Numbered from the stretch's first letter, positions 47,745 through 56,647 are shown. The stretch: 64,000 bases of DNA from Streptomyces violens (GCF_000717745.1 NZ_JOBH01000012.1:1-64000), one strand, 5' to 3'. Notes: generated from the sequence alone by a model not told the origin. Numbers and translations are program-made.

Positions 47745-48787
47745 CCCACACTTCTGATCTTCCCGAGACCATGCGGGCCGCCGTGCTCGTCGCGCCGAAG
47801 CAGCTGGAGATCCAGGAACGCCCTGTACCCCGTCCGGGCCCCGGCCAGGTGCTCGTACGCGTCGAAGCCGTCGGCGTGTGCGGCTCCGACGTGCACTACT
47901 ACGAACACGGGCGGATCGGCGACTTCGTCGTCCGCTCCCCCCTGGTCCTCGGGCACGAGCCGGGCGGCACGGTCGTCGCGCTCGGGCCCGGCGCCCGGCG
48001 GCACACGCCGGGGCAGCCCGTCTCCATCGAGCCGGGCGTGCCGTGCGGCCGCTGCGCCCAGTGCCGCCAGGGCCGGTACAACCTCTGTCCGGACGTGTCC
48101 TTCTATGCGACGCCGCCGGTGGACGGGGCGCTGTGCGAGTACGTCGCCGTGGACGAGGACTTCGCGCATCCGGTGCCCGAGTCGCTGGGCACGGAGGGCG
48201 CGGCGCTGCTCGAACCGCTGTCGGTGGGCGTCTGGGCCTCGCGCAAGGCACGGATCGCGCCGGGGTCGCGGGTGCTGGTGACGGGGGCCGGGCCGATCGG
48301 GCTGGTCGCCCTGCAGAGCGCGCGGGCCTTCGGGGCGAGCGAGGTCGTGGTCACCGATGTCGCGCCGCAGCGGCTCGCCGTGGCGCGCGAGCTGGGCGCC
48401 ACCGCGACCGTCGACGCGCGGCAGACGCGGCTCGCCGACACCGGGTACGAGCCGGACGTCCTCCTGGAGTGCTCGGGCGCGCCGGCCGCCGCCGAGGAAG
48501 GGCTGCGCGCGCTGGGCCGGGCGGGGCGTGCGGTGCTGGTCGGGATGGGCGGGGACACCATCCCGCTGCCGCTGGCGCATGTGCAAAACTTCGAGATCGA
48601 GGTCACCGGTACGTTCCGGTACGCCAACACCTGGCCGACCGCCATCTCGCTGGCCGCTTCCGGCGAGGTGGATCTGGGCCGGCTGGTCACGCACCGGTAT
48701 GGCCTGGAGGACAGCGGGGTGGCGCTCACTGCGGGCGCCGCCGATCCGGCCGCGATCAAGGCGGTGGTGCGCCCGCAGACCGGCTGA
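47741..48787 (+). CDS. zinc-dependent polyol dehydrogenase (sorbitol/xylitol type)
   Basis: A 348-residue medium-chain dehydrogenase. Catalytic zinc ligands: Cys in GVCGSDVHYYEHG and the GHEPGG histidine/glutamate; structural zinc cysteines in CGRCAQCRQGRYNLC. NAD-binding VTGAGPIGLVALQSA follows. It oxidises a sugar alcohol to the ketose. Coupled to the importer, so it probably acts on the imported polyol. Confidence 0.93.
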   Translation: MTHTSDLPETMRAAVLVAPKQLEIQERPVPRPGPGQVLVRVEAVGVCGSDVHYYEHGRIGDFVVRSPLVLGHEPGGTVVALGPGARRHTPGQPVSIEPGVPCGRCAQCRQGRYNLCPDVSFYATPPVDGALCEYVAVDEDFAHPVPESLGTEGAALLEPLSVGVWASRKARIAPGSRVLVTGAGPIGLVALQSARAFGASEVVVTDVAPQRLAVARELGATATVDARQTRLADTGYEPDVLLECSGAPAAAEEGLRALGRAGRAVLVGMGGDTIPLPLAHVQNFEIEVTGTFRYANTWPTAISLAASGEVDLGRLVTHRYGLEDSGVALTAGAADPAAIKAVVRPQTG

Positions 48788-48863
48788 CGGCGCGCGGGGC
48801 CGGGCCGGGCCGCACGACGCTCCGGGCCGCACGCGAGGGAACGCACGAGGGAAGGAGGGCCGG

Positions 48864-49670
48864 GTGCCCGCCAAGGCGCGGCTGTCGCAGGCAGCCGTCG
48901 AGGACCGCCGGCAGGACGTACTGAAGTACGTCGTCGAGCGGGGCGAGATCCGCATCGACGATCTCGCCGCGCACTTCGGCCTCAGCCTGATGACCATGCA
49001 CCGCGATCTCGACGATCTCGCGGGGCGTGATCTGCTGCGCAAGGAGCGCGGGCGCGCGGTCGCCTTCCCGGCCCTGACCATGGAGACCGCCACCCGCTTC
49101 CGGGAGGGCGCGCACCGCGAGGCGAAGAGCGCGCTGTGTGCCGCCGCGGCCCGGCGGATCCGGCCCGGCAGCACGCTGCTCATCGACGACTCGACCACGC
49201 TGTACCCGCTGGCCGGCGCGCTGGCGAAGATCGAGGGGCTGACCGTCGTCACCAACTCGGTGGGGCTGGCGCAGCGGCTGTCGTCGGCCGCCGGCACGGA
49301 CGTCACGCTGCTCGGTGGGCAGTACCAGGGCGACTTCAACTCCTGCACCGGACGCGAGGTGACACGGGGGCTGTCCCGGATCCACGCGGATCTGGCGCTG
49401 ATGTCGGCGACGGCGGTGCACGGCGGCCGGCTGTTCCACCCGCTGCCGGAGTTCGTCGAGGTCAAGGAGGCGATGCTGGGCGCCGCCACGGCCGGCCTGC
49501 TGCTCGCCGACCACTCCAAGTTCGGCAAGACCGCCACGTACTGCTACGGGGACGTCACGCTGTACGAGGCGGTGCTCACCGACACCGGCACGGACGAGCG
49601 GGAGGTCGCGGCGATGCGGGAGCTGGGGGCCGAGGTCGAGACAGTACCGACGGAGCCGTGCGGCTCGTAG
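48864..49670 (+). CDS. DeoR-family regulator
   Basis: A 268-residue DeoR regulator. Winged helix at about 15-70 with IRIDDLAAHFGLSLMTMHRDLDDL; the sugar-phosphate sensor domain has LIDDSTTLYPLA and LLADHSKFGK. GTG 48864 follows AAGGAGGG. It ends in TEPCGS with its stop inside a 22-bp tandem repeat. Probably controls the polyol importer operon. Confidence 0.92.
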   Translation: MPAKARLSQAAVEDRRQDVLKYVVERGEIRIDDLAAHFGLSLMTMHRDLDDLAGRDLLRKERGRAVAFPALTMETATRFREGAHREAKSALCAAAARRIRPGSTLLIDDSTTLYPLAGALAKIEGLTVVTNSVGLAQRLSSAAGTDVTLLGGQYQGDFNSCTGREVTRGLSRIHADLALMSATAVHGGRLFHPLPEFVEVKEAMLGAATAGLLLADHSKFGKTATYCYGDVTLYEAVLTDTGTDEREVAAMRELGAEVETVPTEPCGS

Positions 49671-49714
49671 CGCGGAGTCGTGCGGCTTGTAGCGCGGAGT
49701 CGTGCGGCTTGTAG
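49658..49714 (+). repeat. 22-bp tandem repeat, 2.6 copies, across the DeoR stop
   Basis: Units at 49658-49679 and 49680-49701 (gtgcggctTgtagcgcgg..., one mismatch) are followed by 13 bases of a third. The DeoR stop TAG lies within the first unit, and each unit repeats that TAG. Confidence 0.9.
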
Positions 49715-49773
49715 CAAGCCACAATCCGGACCGTGGCGCCGGCCTGCGCAAACGAACAGTAGAATCGGCTCAC

Positions 49774-51207
49774 GTGACTGCAAAGCCCCGCATCCCCAAT
49801 GTCCTGGCCGGCCGCTACGCCTCCACGGAGCTGGCCGTCCTGTGGTCCCCCGAGTACAAGGTCAAGCTGGAGCGGAAGCTGTGGCTCGCCGTGCTCCGCG
49901 CGCAGAAGGACCTCGGCGTTGAGGTGCCCGAGCAGGCCCTCGCCGACTACGAGCGAGTCCTGGACGACGTCGACCTGGCCTCCATCGCCGAGCGCGAGAA
50001 GGTCACCCGGCACGACGTGAAGGCCCGGATCGAGGAGTTCAACGCCCTCGCCGGCCACGAGCAGGTCCACAAGGGCATGACGTCCCGCGACCTGACGGAG
50101 AACGTCGAGCAGCTCCAGGTCCGCCTCTCCCTCGAACTGATGCGGGACCGCACCGTCGCCGTCCTCGCCCGGCTCGGCAAGCTGGCCGGCGAGCACGCCG
50201 AGCTGGTCATGGCCGGCCGCTCGCACAACGTCGCGGCCCAGGCCACCACCCTCGGCAAGCGCTTCGCCACCGCCGCCGACGAGCTGCTCGTCGCCTACGC
50301 CCGCCTGGAAGACCTCCTCTCCCGTTACCCGCTCCGCGGCATCAAGGGCCCGGTCGGCACCGCGCAGGACATGCTCGACCTGCTCGGCGGCGACGCCGCC
50401 AAGCTCGCCGAGCTGGAGCAGCGCATCGCGGGCCACCTCGGCTTCGCGCAGAACTTCACCTCGGTCGGCCAGGTCTACCCCCGCTCCCTCGACTACGACG
50501 TGGTCACCTCCCTGGTGCAGCTGGCCGCCGCGCCCTCCTCGCTCGCCAAGACCATCCGCCTGATGGCCGGCAACGAGCTGGTCACCGAGGGCTTCAAGCC
50601 CGGCCAGGTCGGCTCCTCGGCGATGCCGCACAAGATGAACACCCGCTCCTGCGAGCGCGTCAACGGCCTGATGGTCATCCTGCGGGGCTACGCCTCGATG
50701 GCCGGCGAGCTCTCCGGCGACCAGTGGAACGAGGGCGACGTGTCCTGCTCCGTGGTCCGCCGCGTCGCGCTGCCGGACTCCTTCTTCGCGCTGGACGGTC
50801 TGCTGGAGACCTTCCTGACCGTCCTGGACGAGTTCGGCGCCTTCCCCGCCGTGGTCGCCCGCGAGCTGGACCGCTACCTCCCCTTCCTCGCCACGACGAA
50901 GGTCCTCATGGGTGCCGTGCGCGCCGGCGTGGGCCGCGAGGTCGCGCACGAGGCGATCAAGGAGAACGCCGTCGCCACCGCGCTCGCCATGCGCGAGCAG
51001 GGCGCCGAGCGCAACGAGCTGCTGGACAAGCTCGCCGCCGACGAGCGCATCCCGCTGAACCGTGACCAGCTGGCCGAGGCGATGGCCGACAAGCTGTCCT
51101 TCACCGGCGCGGCCGCCGACCAGGTGGCGGCCGTGGTCGCGCGCATCGAGGAGATCGCCAAGGCGCACCCCGAGGCCGCGGCCTACACCCCCGGCTCCAT
51201 CCTCTGA
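49774..51207 (+). CDS. purB: adenylosuccinate lyase
   Basis: A 477-residue fumarase-superfamily lyase that acts twice in purine synthesis, on SAICAR and adenylosuccinate. The signature GSSAMPHKMN is at about 290-299, and HKGMTSRDLTENVE plus GRSHNVAAQATTLGKRF form other conserved regions. Start GTG 49774; upstream in-frame codons run back into the tandem repeat and are not used. Followed by mug 12 bases downstream. Core housekeeping gene. Confidence 0.96.
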   Translation: MTAKPRIPNVLAGRYASTELAVLWSPEYKVKLERKLWLAVLRAQKDLGVEVPEQALADYERVLDDVDLASIAEREKVTRHDVKARIEEFNALAGHEQVHKGMTSRDLTENVEQLQVRLSLELMRDRTVAVLARLGKLAGEHAELVMAGRSHNVAAQATTLGKRFATAADELLVAYARLEDLLSRYPLRGIKGPVGTAQDMLDLLGGDAAKLAELEQRIAGHLGFAQNFTSVGQVYPRSLDYDVVTSLVQLAAAPSSLAKTIRLMAGNELVTEGFKPGQVGSSAMPHKMNTRSCERVNGLMVILRGYASMAGELSGDQWNEGDVSCSVVRRVALPDSFFALDGLLETFLTVLDEFGAFPAVVARELDRYLPFLATTKVLMGAVRAGVGREVAHEAIKENAVATALAMREQGAERNELLDKLAADERIPLNRDQLAEAMADKLSFTGAAADQVAAVVARIEEIAKAHPEAAAYTPGSIL

Positions 51208-51219
51208 GGCCGGTCCCCC

Positions 51220-51771
51220 ATGCCGCGCTTCACCCCCGAAGAGCTGGAAGCCGCTCGTGACCGCCTCGTCCCGGACGTGGCCGCGAGCGGCCTCCGGGTG
51301 CTCTTCTGCGGCATCAACCCGGGCCTGATGTCGGCCGCGACCGGCCACCATTTCGCCCGGCCCGGCAACCGCTTCTGGCCCACGCTGCACGCCGCCGGCT
51401 TCACCCCCCGGCGGCTGCGGCCCGACGAGGAGCAGGAGCTCCTGCGGTACGGCGTCGGCATCACCAACGTCGTGCAGCGGGCCACGGCCCGCGCGGACGA
51501 ACTGACGCCGGAGGAATTCGCGGAGGGCGGCCGCCAGCTGGAGGAGAAGGTGCGCCGGCTGCGGCCTGCCTGGCTGGCGGTCGCCGGGGTCACCGCCTAC
51601 CGCGCGGCCTTCGGCGACAAGCTCGCCAAGGTCGGGCCGCAGGAGCGGACCATCGGCGGCGCCCGGATCTGGGTACTCCCCAACCCCAGTGGTCTGAACG
51701 CTCACTGGAACCCCACCACCCTGGCGGAGGAGTACGGCCGGCTCCGCGAAGCGGCGTTCGCCGAGGAGTGA
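51220..51771 (+). CDS. mug: G/U mismatch-specific DNA glycosylase
   Basis: A 183-residue uracil-DNA glycosylase superfamily enzyme. The water-activating motif FCGINPGL lies at about 29-36, and NPSGLNAHW near residue 158 is the second active-site motif. It removes uracil or thymine mispaired with G. It lies 12 bases after purB. Its last 70 bases are overlapped by the end of a convergent minus-strand gene. Confidence 0.93.
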   Translation: MPRFTPEELEAARDRLVPDVAASGLRVLFCGINPGLMSAATGHHFARPGNRFWPTLHAAGFTPRRLRPDEEQELLRYGVGITNVVQRATARADELTPEEFAEGGRQLEEKVRRLRPAWLAVAGVTAYRAAFGDKLAKVGPQERTIGGARIWVLPNPSGLNAHWNPTTLAEEYGRLREAAFAEE

Positions 51772-52235
51772 CCGCCCTGCCGGGGCAGCGGCGGTCCCTC
51801 GCCGCGGTCCGGCCACACCGCCGCGACCAGCTCGTACGGCTGGAGCTCTGCGGCTCTGCCCACGCCGGTCGCCACCCGGCACTCCCCCACCGACCAGACG
51901 TGCGCCGTCGTGGTCAGGGCCGACAGCTCGGCCAGCGGCGGCCACACCGGCAGCCCCATCGCCGACCGCTCCAGATGGGGAGTCAGGTCCAGCACTCCGG
52001 GCGGGCCCCAGCGTAAGGACAGCACACCGTCCAGCGCCTCCCGTTCCGCTTCGAACTCCTCCGCGGCGGCCCGCTCGTCCGCCGGATCGGTATCCCAGAA
52101 CTCCTCGCTCACGCGGAGCCGGAGCATCCGCCCGGCATCGCCGAGCGCACCGGGAGCGGCGAGCACGGTGTCGATCGCGGCGTCGATCGCAGTGCCCATC
52201 GCGGACAGGTGACCGTAAAACTGTTGCCTCGTCAT
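51702..52235 (-). CDS. conserved hypothetical protein
   Basis: A 177-residue frame starting MTRQQFYGHLSAMGTAIDAA at 52235. It has a helical N-terminus, then a charged middle (EFEAEREALDGVLSLRWG), then LTTTAHVWSVGECRVATGVG and LQPYELVAAVW. It is not recognised. The sequence looks like a real globular protein up to about residue 145; the tail that overlaps the mug gene antisense is low-quality and may be shorter in reality. Divergent from the ROK gene. Confidence 0.7.
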   Translation of the reverse strand: MTRQQFYGHLSAMGTAIDAAIDTVLAAPGALGDAGRMLRLRVSEEFWDTDPADERAAAEEFEAEREALDGVLSLRWGPPGVLDLTPHLERSAMGLPVWPPLAELSALTTTAHVWSVGECRVATGVGRAAELQPYELVAAVWPDRGEGPPLPRQGGHSSANAASRSRPYSSARVVGFQ

Positions 52236-52363
52236 GTCACCAGTAAAGACCCGGGGTCTGACAATCGGTCCGTCACAGGCCGTGACCAGCGCACTTCGGG
52301 GCTCGCCGCAGGCCGTCCGACCGGCTACGATCCCGCAGACACGCGAGGCGAGGGAGACGGACG

Positions 52364-53518
52364 TTGGGGCGGCTCACCGGAGGGGACCCCTCCCTGCTGC
52401 GGCGGATCAACTCCGCGGTGGTGCTGCACACGCTGCGCGCCGCCGACTCCCCCACACTGACCCACCTGGTACAGCTCACCGGGCTGTCCCGACCCACCGT
52501 CGAGGGGGTCGTGGAGGGCCTGATCGAGTCCGGGCTGGTCGTGGAGGCGCCCGCCGAGGAGGGCGCGCGGCGGCAGGGGCGGCCCGCCCGCCGGTTCCGT
52601 TTCCGTGCCGAGGCCGGGCACTTGCTGGGCATCGAGATCGGCGCGCACCGGGTCTCGGCGCTGCTGTCCGATCTGAGCGGCCGCGTGCTGGGGTCGGTCC
52701 AGCACGACGTGGACGAATCGGCCCCGGCCGACCGGCGGTTGGCGTGCGCCCGGGACACGGTCGCCGACCTGCTGCGACAGGCCGGCGTGGCCCGCGACTC
52801 GCTGCGCGCGGTGGGCGTCGCGGGCCCCGGAATCGTGGAGGCGGACGGCACGGTACGGCTGGGTACCGCGCTGCCGGGCTGGACGGGGCTGCCGCTGGGC
52901 GACCGGCTGCGCAAGTCCTTCCGCTGCCCGGTTCTGGTGGAGAACGACGCCAACGCGGCCGCGGTGGCCGAGCACTGGAAGGGCGCGGCGGCCGGCTCGG
53001 ACGACGTGGTGTTCGTACTGGCCGGGCTGAGCCCGGGCGCGGGTTCGCTGATCGGCGGGCGGCTGCACCGCGGCTTCGGCGGGGCGGCCGGCGAGATCGG
53101 CGCGCTGCACCTCTTGGGGCGCGGGGCGACGCCGGAGACGCTGTTGTCGACGACCGGCGAACCGTTGCACCCGCTGGACGAGGCGCAGGTCGCGCGGGTG
53201 TTCACGCTGGCGCGCGAGGGCGACGCGCGCGCCCGGGACGCGATGCGGCGCTTCATCCAGCGACTGGTGCACGACGTCGCCGCGCTGGTCCTCGCCCTGG
53301 ACCCGGAGATCGTCGTGGTCGGCGGCTGGGCGGCCGGTCTGGACGGGGTACTGGACCCGCTGCGCGAGGAGCTGGCGCGCTACTGCCTGCGGCCGCCGCA
53401 GGTCGCCCTGTCGGCCCTGGGCGAGGCGGCGGTTGCGACGGGCGCCCTGCGCCTCGCCCTCGACCACGTCGAGGAGCAGCTGTTCGCGGTGGAGGGCACG
53501 GTGACGGCCCGGCGATAG
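52364..53518 (+). CDS. ROK-family transcriptional regulator/kinase homologue
   Basis: A 384-residue ROK protein. The N-terminal winged helix (THLVQLTGLSRPTVEGVVEG) spans residues about 10-70; the sugar-kinase-like domain has GIEIGAHRVSALL, GVAGPGIVEADGTV, ENDANAAAVAEHW and GGAAGEIGALH. The zinc-binding CxCGxxGCxE motif found in most ROK proteins is missing. TTG 52364 follows AGGGAGA. Likely a sugar-responsive repressor; whether it binds zinc or phosphorylates is doubtful. Confidence 0.9.
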   Translation: MGRLTGGDPSLLRRINSAVVLHTLRAADSPTLTHLVQLTGLSRPTVEGVVEGLIESGLVVEAPAEEGARRQGRPARRFRFRAEAGHLLGIEIGAHRVSALLSDLSGRVLGSVQHDVDESAPADRRLACARDTVADLLRQAGVARDSLRAVGVAGPGIVEADGTVRLGTALPGWTGLPLGDRLRKSFRCPVLVENDANAAAVAEHWKGAAAGSDDVVFVLAGLSPGAGSLIGGRLHRGFGGAAGEIGALHLLGRGATPETLLSTTGEPLHPLDEAQVARVFTLAREGDARARDAMRRFIQRLVHDVAALVLALDPEIVVVGGWAAGLDGVLDPLREELARYCLRPPQVALSALGEAAVATGALRLALDHVEEQLFAVEGTVTARR

Positions 53519-53534
53519 TAGCCGGGCGCAGATC

Positions 53535-54287
53535 TCAGCCCGTCAGTACCGCCACATCGTCGCGGTCGCCGAAGGTGAGGCGGCAGGTGTCGGCCCGGTA
53601 GGTGGAGACGGAGACCGCCGTGGTGCGGCCGCCGGTCACATAGCGCGTGGTGACCACCAGTACCGGCGCGCCGGGGAGCCGGTCCAGCTGCTTGGCGTCC
53701 TCGGCACGCGCCGAGCCCAGTTCCACGGCGCGCTCCTCACCGTCCAGTTCGAGCCGCTGCAGTTCCTGGAGGACGGCGCGGGCGCGGGCCCCCGGGCCTG
53801 TGGCGGCGGCCGCCGCCAGGCCGGGGACGGACTCGGCCGGTACGTAGAGCAGTTCGGCCGCGACCGGCTGGCCGTTGTCGACCCTGGTGCGCCGCACGAT
53901 GTGCACGGTGTCGCCCGCGCCCACCCCCAGGGGTTCGGCGACGGCCGCCGGCACCGACCCGCCGTCCACCGCCGCCGCGTCGGCCGGCTGCCAGGCGTCG
54001 CCGGGCGCGCCGGGCCAGCTGTGTCCGGAGCGGTCCACGGGCACGCCCATACGGGGCGGCGCGACCGTCGTGCCCACGCCGCGGCGGCGCTGCAGCCTGC
54101 CTTCGAGTTCGAGCTGTTCGAGCGCCTGCCGGAGCGTGGCGCGGGCGACCCCGAAGCGCGCCGCGAGGTCCCGCTCGTTCGGCAGGATCTCGCCGACCGC
54201 GAACTCCGAGTCGAGCGCCTCGCTGAGCACGGTCTTGAGGTGCCAGTACTTCGGTTCCTGCACCGTGTCGAGCTGCGTGGTCCCCAC
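53535..54287 (-). CDS. GntR-family regulator, DasR-like
   Basis: A 250-residue HutC/DasR-subfamily regulator. GntR helix-turn-helix at about 15-80 (GEILPNERDLAARFGVARATLRQALEQL); UTRA effector domain in the rest. GTG 54287 (VGTTQLDTVQEPKYWHLKTV) has GGAGGA upstream; a longer frame to 54428 would add a poor N-terminus. Convergent with the ROK gene by 16 bases. Probably responds to a sugar phosphate. Confidence 0.9.
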   Translation of the reverse strand: MGTTQLDTVQEPKYWHLKTVLSEALDSEFAVGEILPNERDLAARFGVARATLRQALEQLELEGRLQRRRGVGTTVAPPRMGVPVDRSGHSWPGAPGDAWQPADAAAVDGGSVPAAVAEPLGVGAGDTVHIVRRTRVDNGQPVAAELLYVPAESVPGLAAAAATGPGARARAVLQELQRLELDGEERAVELGSARAEDAKQLDRLPGAPVLVVTTRYVTGGRTTAVSVSTYRADTCRLTFGDRDDVAVLTG

Positions 54288-54513
54288 CCTGTCCTCCGCA
54301 TTCGCCGTGTCCCGGGACCGCCCCCGGGGTGCCCCCGGCGCCGCCAGGGGTTTTGAGCGCTTCTTTATTAAAGGTTGTTGAGATATGCCTGCGACGATAT
54401 GAGCGGCCTCACCCTTGGTCAAGACCAATGGGCGATCCGATGCCGTAGCGTGACCGACTCAACACGGTTGGACACGGCCGATGGGCGTGCGAATGCGGTG
54501 GTGGGCACACGGA

Positions 54514-54540
54514 AGCCGGCGGCCCACCGGGCCGCCGGCT
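54514..54540. terminator. 12-bp perfect hairpin downstream of the ECF41 gene
   Basis: agccggcggccc (54514-54525) pairs with gggccgccggct (54529-54540) around acc. It lies 17 bases past the sigma-factor stop. It sits in a 270-base stretch that also must hold the GntR gene's promoter. Confidence 0.85.
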
Positions 54541-54557
54541 CCGAAGAAGGACGGGAC

Positions 54558-55445
54558 TCAGGCCGCCGCCGGCACCGCCGCCAGCTTGTCCGGGTTGCGG
54601 ACGACGTAGATCGTCTGGATGCGGCCGTCGACCACATCGAGCTGGAACACCGTGTCGACCCGGTCACCGACCCGCCCCACCAGCGCGACCCCGCCGTTGA
54701 GCTCGGCGAAGCCGAACCGCAGGTCCGCGGCCGGGGCCTTGGAGATGCCGACCAGGAACCGTCCGACCTTGTCCGCCGTCTCGATGACGCGCAGCGGCGC
54801 CTTGGCCTTGCCGCCGCTGTCGCCGACCAGCCGCACGTCATCGGCGAGCAGGCCGATCAGCCCCTGGAGGTCGTCGCCGGCCGCGGCGGCCAGGAAGCGC
54901 TCGGTCAGGTCGCGCTGGCGCTCGGGGTTCACCTCGAAGCGCGGCTTGCGCTCCTCCACGTGGCGCCGGGCCCGGCCCGCCAGCTGGCGCACCGCGGCCT
55001 CGCCCCGCTCCAGTACGGACGCGATCTCCGCGTACGGATAGCCGAACGCCTCGCGCAGCACGAAGACGGCGCGCTCCAGGGGCGAGAGGGACTCCATGAC
55101 GACGAGGACCGCGAGCGTGACGGACTCGGTGAAGACGGCGCGGTCGGCGCTGTCCGGGACGGCGCCGCCGAAGTCGGTGGCGACGGGCTCGGGGAGCCAC
55201 GGCCCCACGTACGCCTCGCGCCGGGCCTGTACTTGGCGCAGCCGGTCGATCGCGAGCCGGGTGGTGACCCGCACCAGGTAGGCGCGTGGCTCCCGTACCG
55301 TGTCGTGGTCGGCGGCCGACCAGCGGAGCCACGCCTCCTGGACGACGTCCTCGGCGTCGGCCACCCGGCCGAGCATGCGGTAGGCCACGCCCTGGAGGAC
55401 GGGCCGGTGTTCTTCGAAGACATCGGTCGCGGTGTCGGTCAGCAC
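54558..55445 (-). CDS. ECF41-type sigma factor (SigJ-like) with SnoaL-like C-terminus
   Basis: A 295-residue extracytoplasmic-function sigma factor. Sigma region 2 (FEEHRPVLQGVAYRMLG, DAEDVVQEAWLRW) and region 4 (AVFVLREAFGYPYAEIASVL) are followed by an NTF2/SnoaL-type domain. ECF41 signature motifs are all present: WLPEP at 83-87, a DGGGK-like DSGGK at 209-213, and NPDKL at 284-288. In this group the C-terminus replaces an anti-sigma factor. Divergent from the alpha/beta hydrolase, with 182 bases between. Confidence 0.93.
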   Translation of the reverse strand: MLTDTATDVFEEHRPVLQGVAYRMLGRVADAEDVVQEAWLRWSAADHDTVREPRAYLVRVTTRLAIDRLRQVQARREAYVGPWLPEPVATDFGGAVPDSADRAVFTESVTLAVLVVMESLSPLERAVFVLREAFGYPYAEIASVLERGEAAVRQLAGRARRHVEERKPRFEVNPERQRDLTERFLAAAAGDDLQGLIGLLADDVRLVGDSGGKAKAPLRVIETADKVGRFLVGISKAPAADLRFGFAELNGGVALVGRVGDRVDTVFQLDVVDGRIQTIYVVRNPDKLAAVPAAA

Positions 55446-55468
55446 GCTCTTATCCCACCGGTACGCCG

Positions 55469-55503
55469 CCGTGTTGTCCAGCGGGTTCCGTGTTGTCCAG
55501 CGG
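55469..55503. repeat. 16-bp direct repeat, 19-base period, in the sigma factor promoter region
   Basis: ccgtgttgtccagcgg occurs at 55469-55484 and 55488-55503. It lies in the divergent promoter of the ECF41 and hydrolase genes. Confidence 0.8.
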
Positions 55504-55627
55504 TTCGGTGGGGTCGGGGAATTCGCGTCCGCCTGCTACCCACCGGTAACGATTGCTGACATGGTGTCTCTTGGGCCGCCCCCACGTACGGCCCTCCCCC
55601 AGCGGCTTTCCCCCTCGAAGGAGCTCC

Positions 55628-56479
55628 ATGACGACCGCCACGGCCTCCTCCCTCCTCGTCTCCCCCGACGGCCGGCCGCCGTTCACCGTCGCGTACGACC
55701 GCAAGGGCGCCGGCGAGCCGGTCGTGCTGCTGCACGGCATCGGCCACCACTACCAGGCGTGGGAGCCGGTGTTCAGCGTCCTGGCCGCGTCGCACGACGT
55801 GATCGCGCTGGACCTGCCGGGCTTCGGCGCCTCCCCCGCGCTCCCCGACGGCGTGCCGTACGACCTGACGTCGGTGGTCCCGCTGCTGACGGACACCTTC
55901 GCGGCGCTGGGCATCGAGCGGCCGCACGTGGTGGGCAACTCCCTCGGCGGGCTGCTGGCGCTGGAGCTGGGCCTCACCGGAGCGGTGCGGTCGGTGACAG
56001 CGCTGTCGCCGGCCGGCTTCTGGACGGAGGCCGAACGCCGGTACGCCTTCGGAGTCCTGACGGGCATGCGGGCCGGGGCGCGGGCCCTGCCGCCGCAGGT
56101 GGTCGAGGTGCTGGCCCGCTCGGCGGCCGGCCGCGCGGCGCTGACCGGCTCGATCTACGCGCGCCCCTGGCGCCGCTCACCGGCCGCCGTGGCAGCCGAG
56201 ACCCGCGCGCTGCGGGAGGCGCCCGGCTTCGCCGCCACGCTCGCCGCGGGGCGCGGCCCCGGTGTGCTGTTCCGCCACGACATACCGGACGTTCCCGTGA
56301 CCATCGGCTGGGGCACTCGCGACCGGCTGCTCCTGCCCCGCCAGGGCGTACGGGCCAAGCGCGTGATCCCGGGCGCCCGCCTCGTCCGCCTTCCCGGATG
56401 CGGCCACGTCCCCATGAACGACGACCCGGCCCTGGTCGCCAGGGTCATACTCGACACGGTGACGCCGACCGCGGTGTGA
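55628..56479 (+). CDS. alpha/beta-fold hydrolase
   Basis: A 283-residue alpha/beta hydrolase. Nucleophile elbow GNSLGG with Ser105; oxyanion HGIGHH; acid in GTRDRLL; catalytic His in GCGHVPMN. ATG 55628 follows AAGGAG. No signal peptide. It is divergent from the ECF41 sigma factor, whose targets are often the adjacent gene. Confidence 0.92.
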   Translation: MTTATASSLLVSPDGRPPFTVAYDRKGAGEPVVLLHGIGHHYQAWEPVFSVLAASHDVIALDLPGFGASPALPDGVPYDLTSVVPLLTDTFAALGIERPHVVGNSLGGLLALELGLTGAVRSVTALSPAGFWTEAERRYAFGVLTGMRAGARALPPQVVEVLARSAAGRAALTGSIYARPWRRSPAAVAAETRALREAPGFAATLAAGRGPGVLFRHDIPDVPVTIGWGTRDRLLLPRQGVRAKRVIPGARLVRLPGCGHVPMNDDPALVARVILDTVTPTAV

Positions 56480-56550
56480 CCCGCGGCGCCGCCCTCCTGG
56501 TCATCGCCCCGTCCGCTTGCGACCATGGGCCGGTTCCGCGCTTCCGTACC

Positions 56551-56584
56551 GTTGTCACCTGGTTGTTCACTGTGCGTTCGGTTA
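56551..56584 (+). promoter_or_regulatory. PHO-box-like 11-bp direct repeats upstream of phoD
   Basis: gttgtcacctg and gttgttcactg (11-base period), then a weaker tgcgttcggtt, resemble PhoP direct-repeat units (GTTCACC-like). They lie 64-97 bases before the phoD start, where PhoP-activated promoters place them. Confidence 0.55.
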
Positions 56585-56647
56585 CGGGGCACCGGACACC
56601 GGTACGAACGGGACGGTACGCACAGCGATCGAGCAACGGAGGAACAC

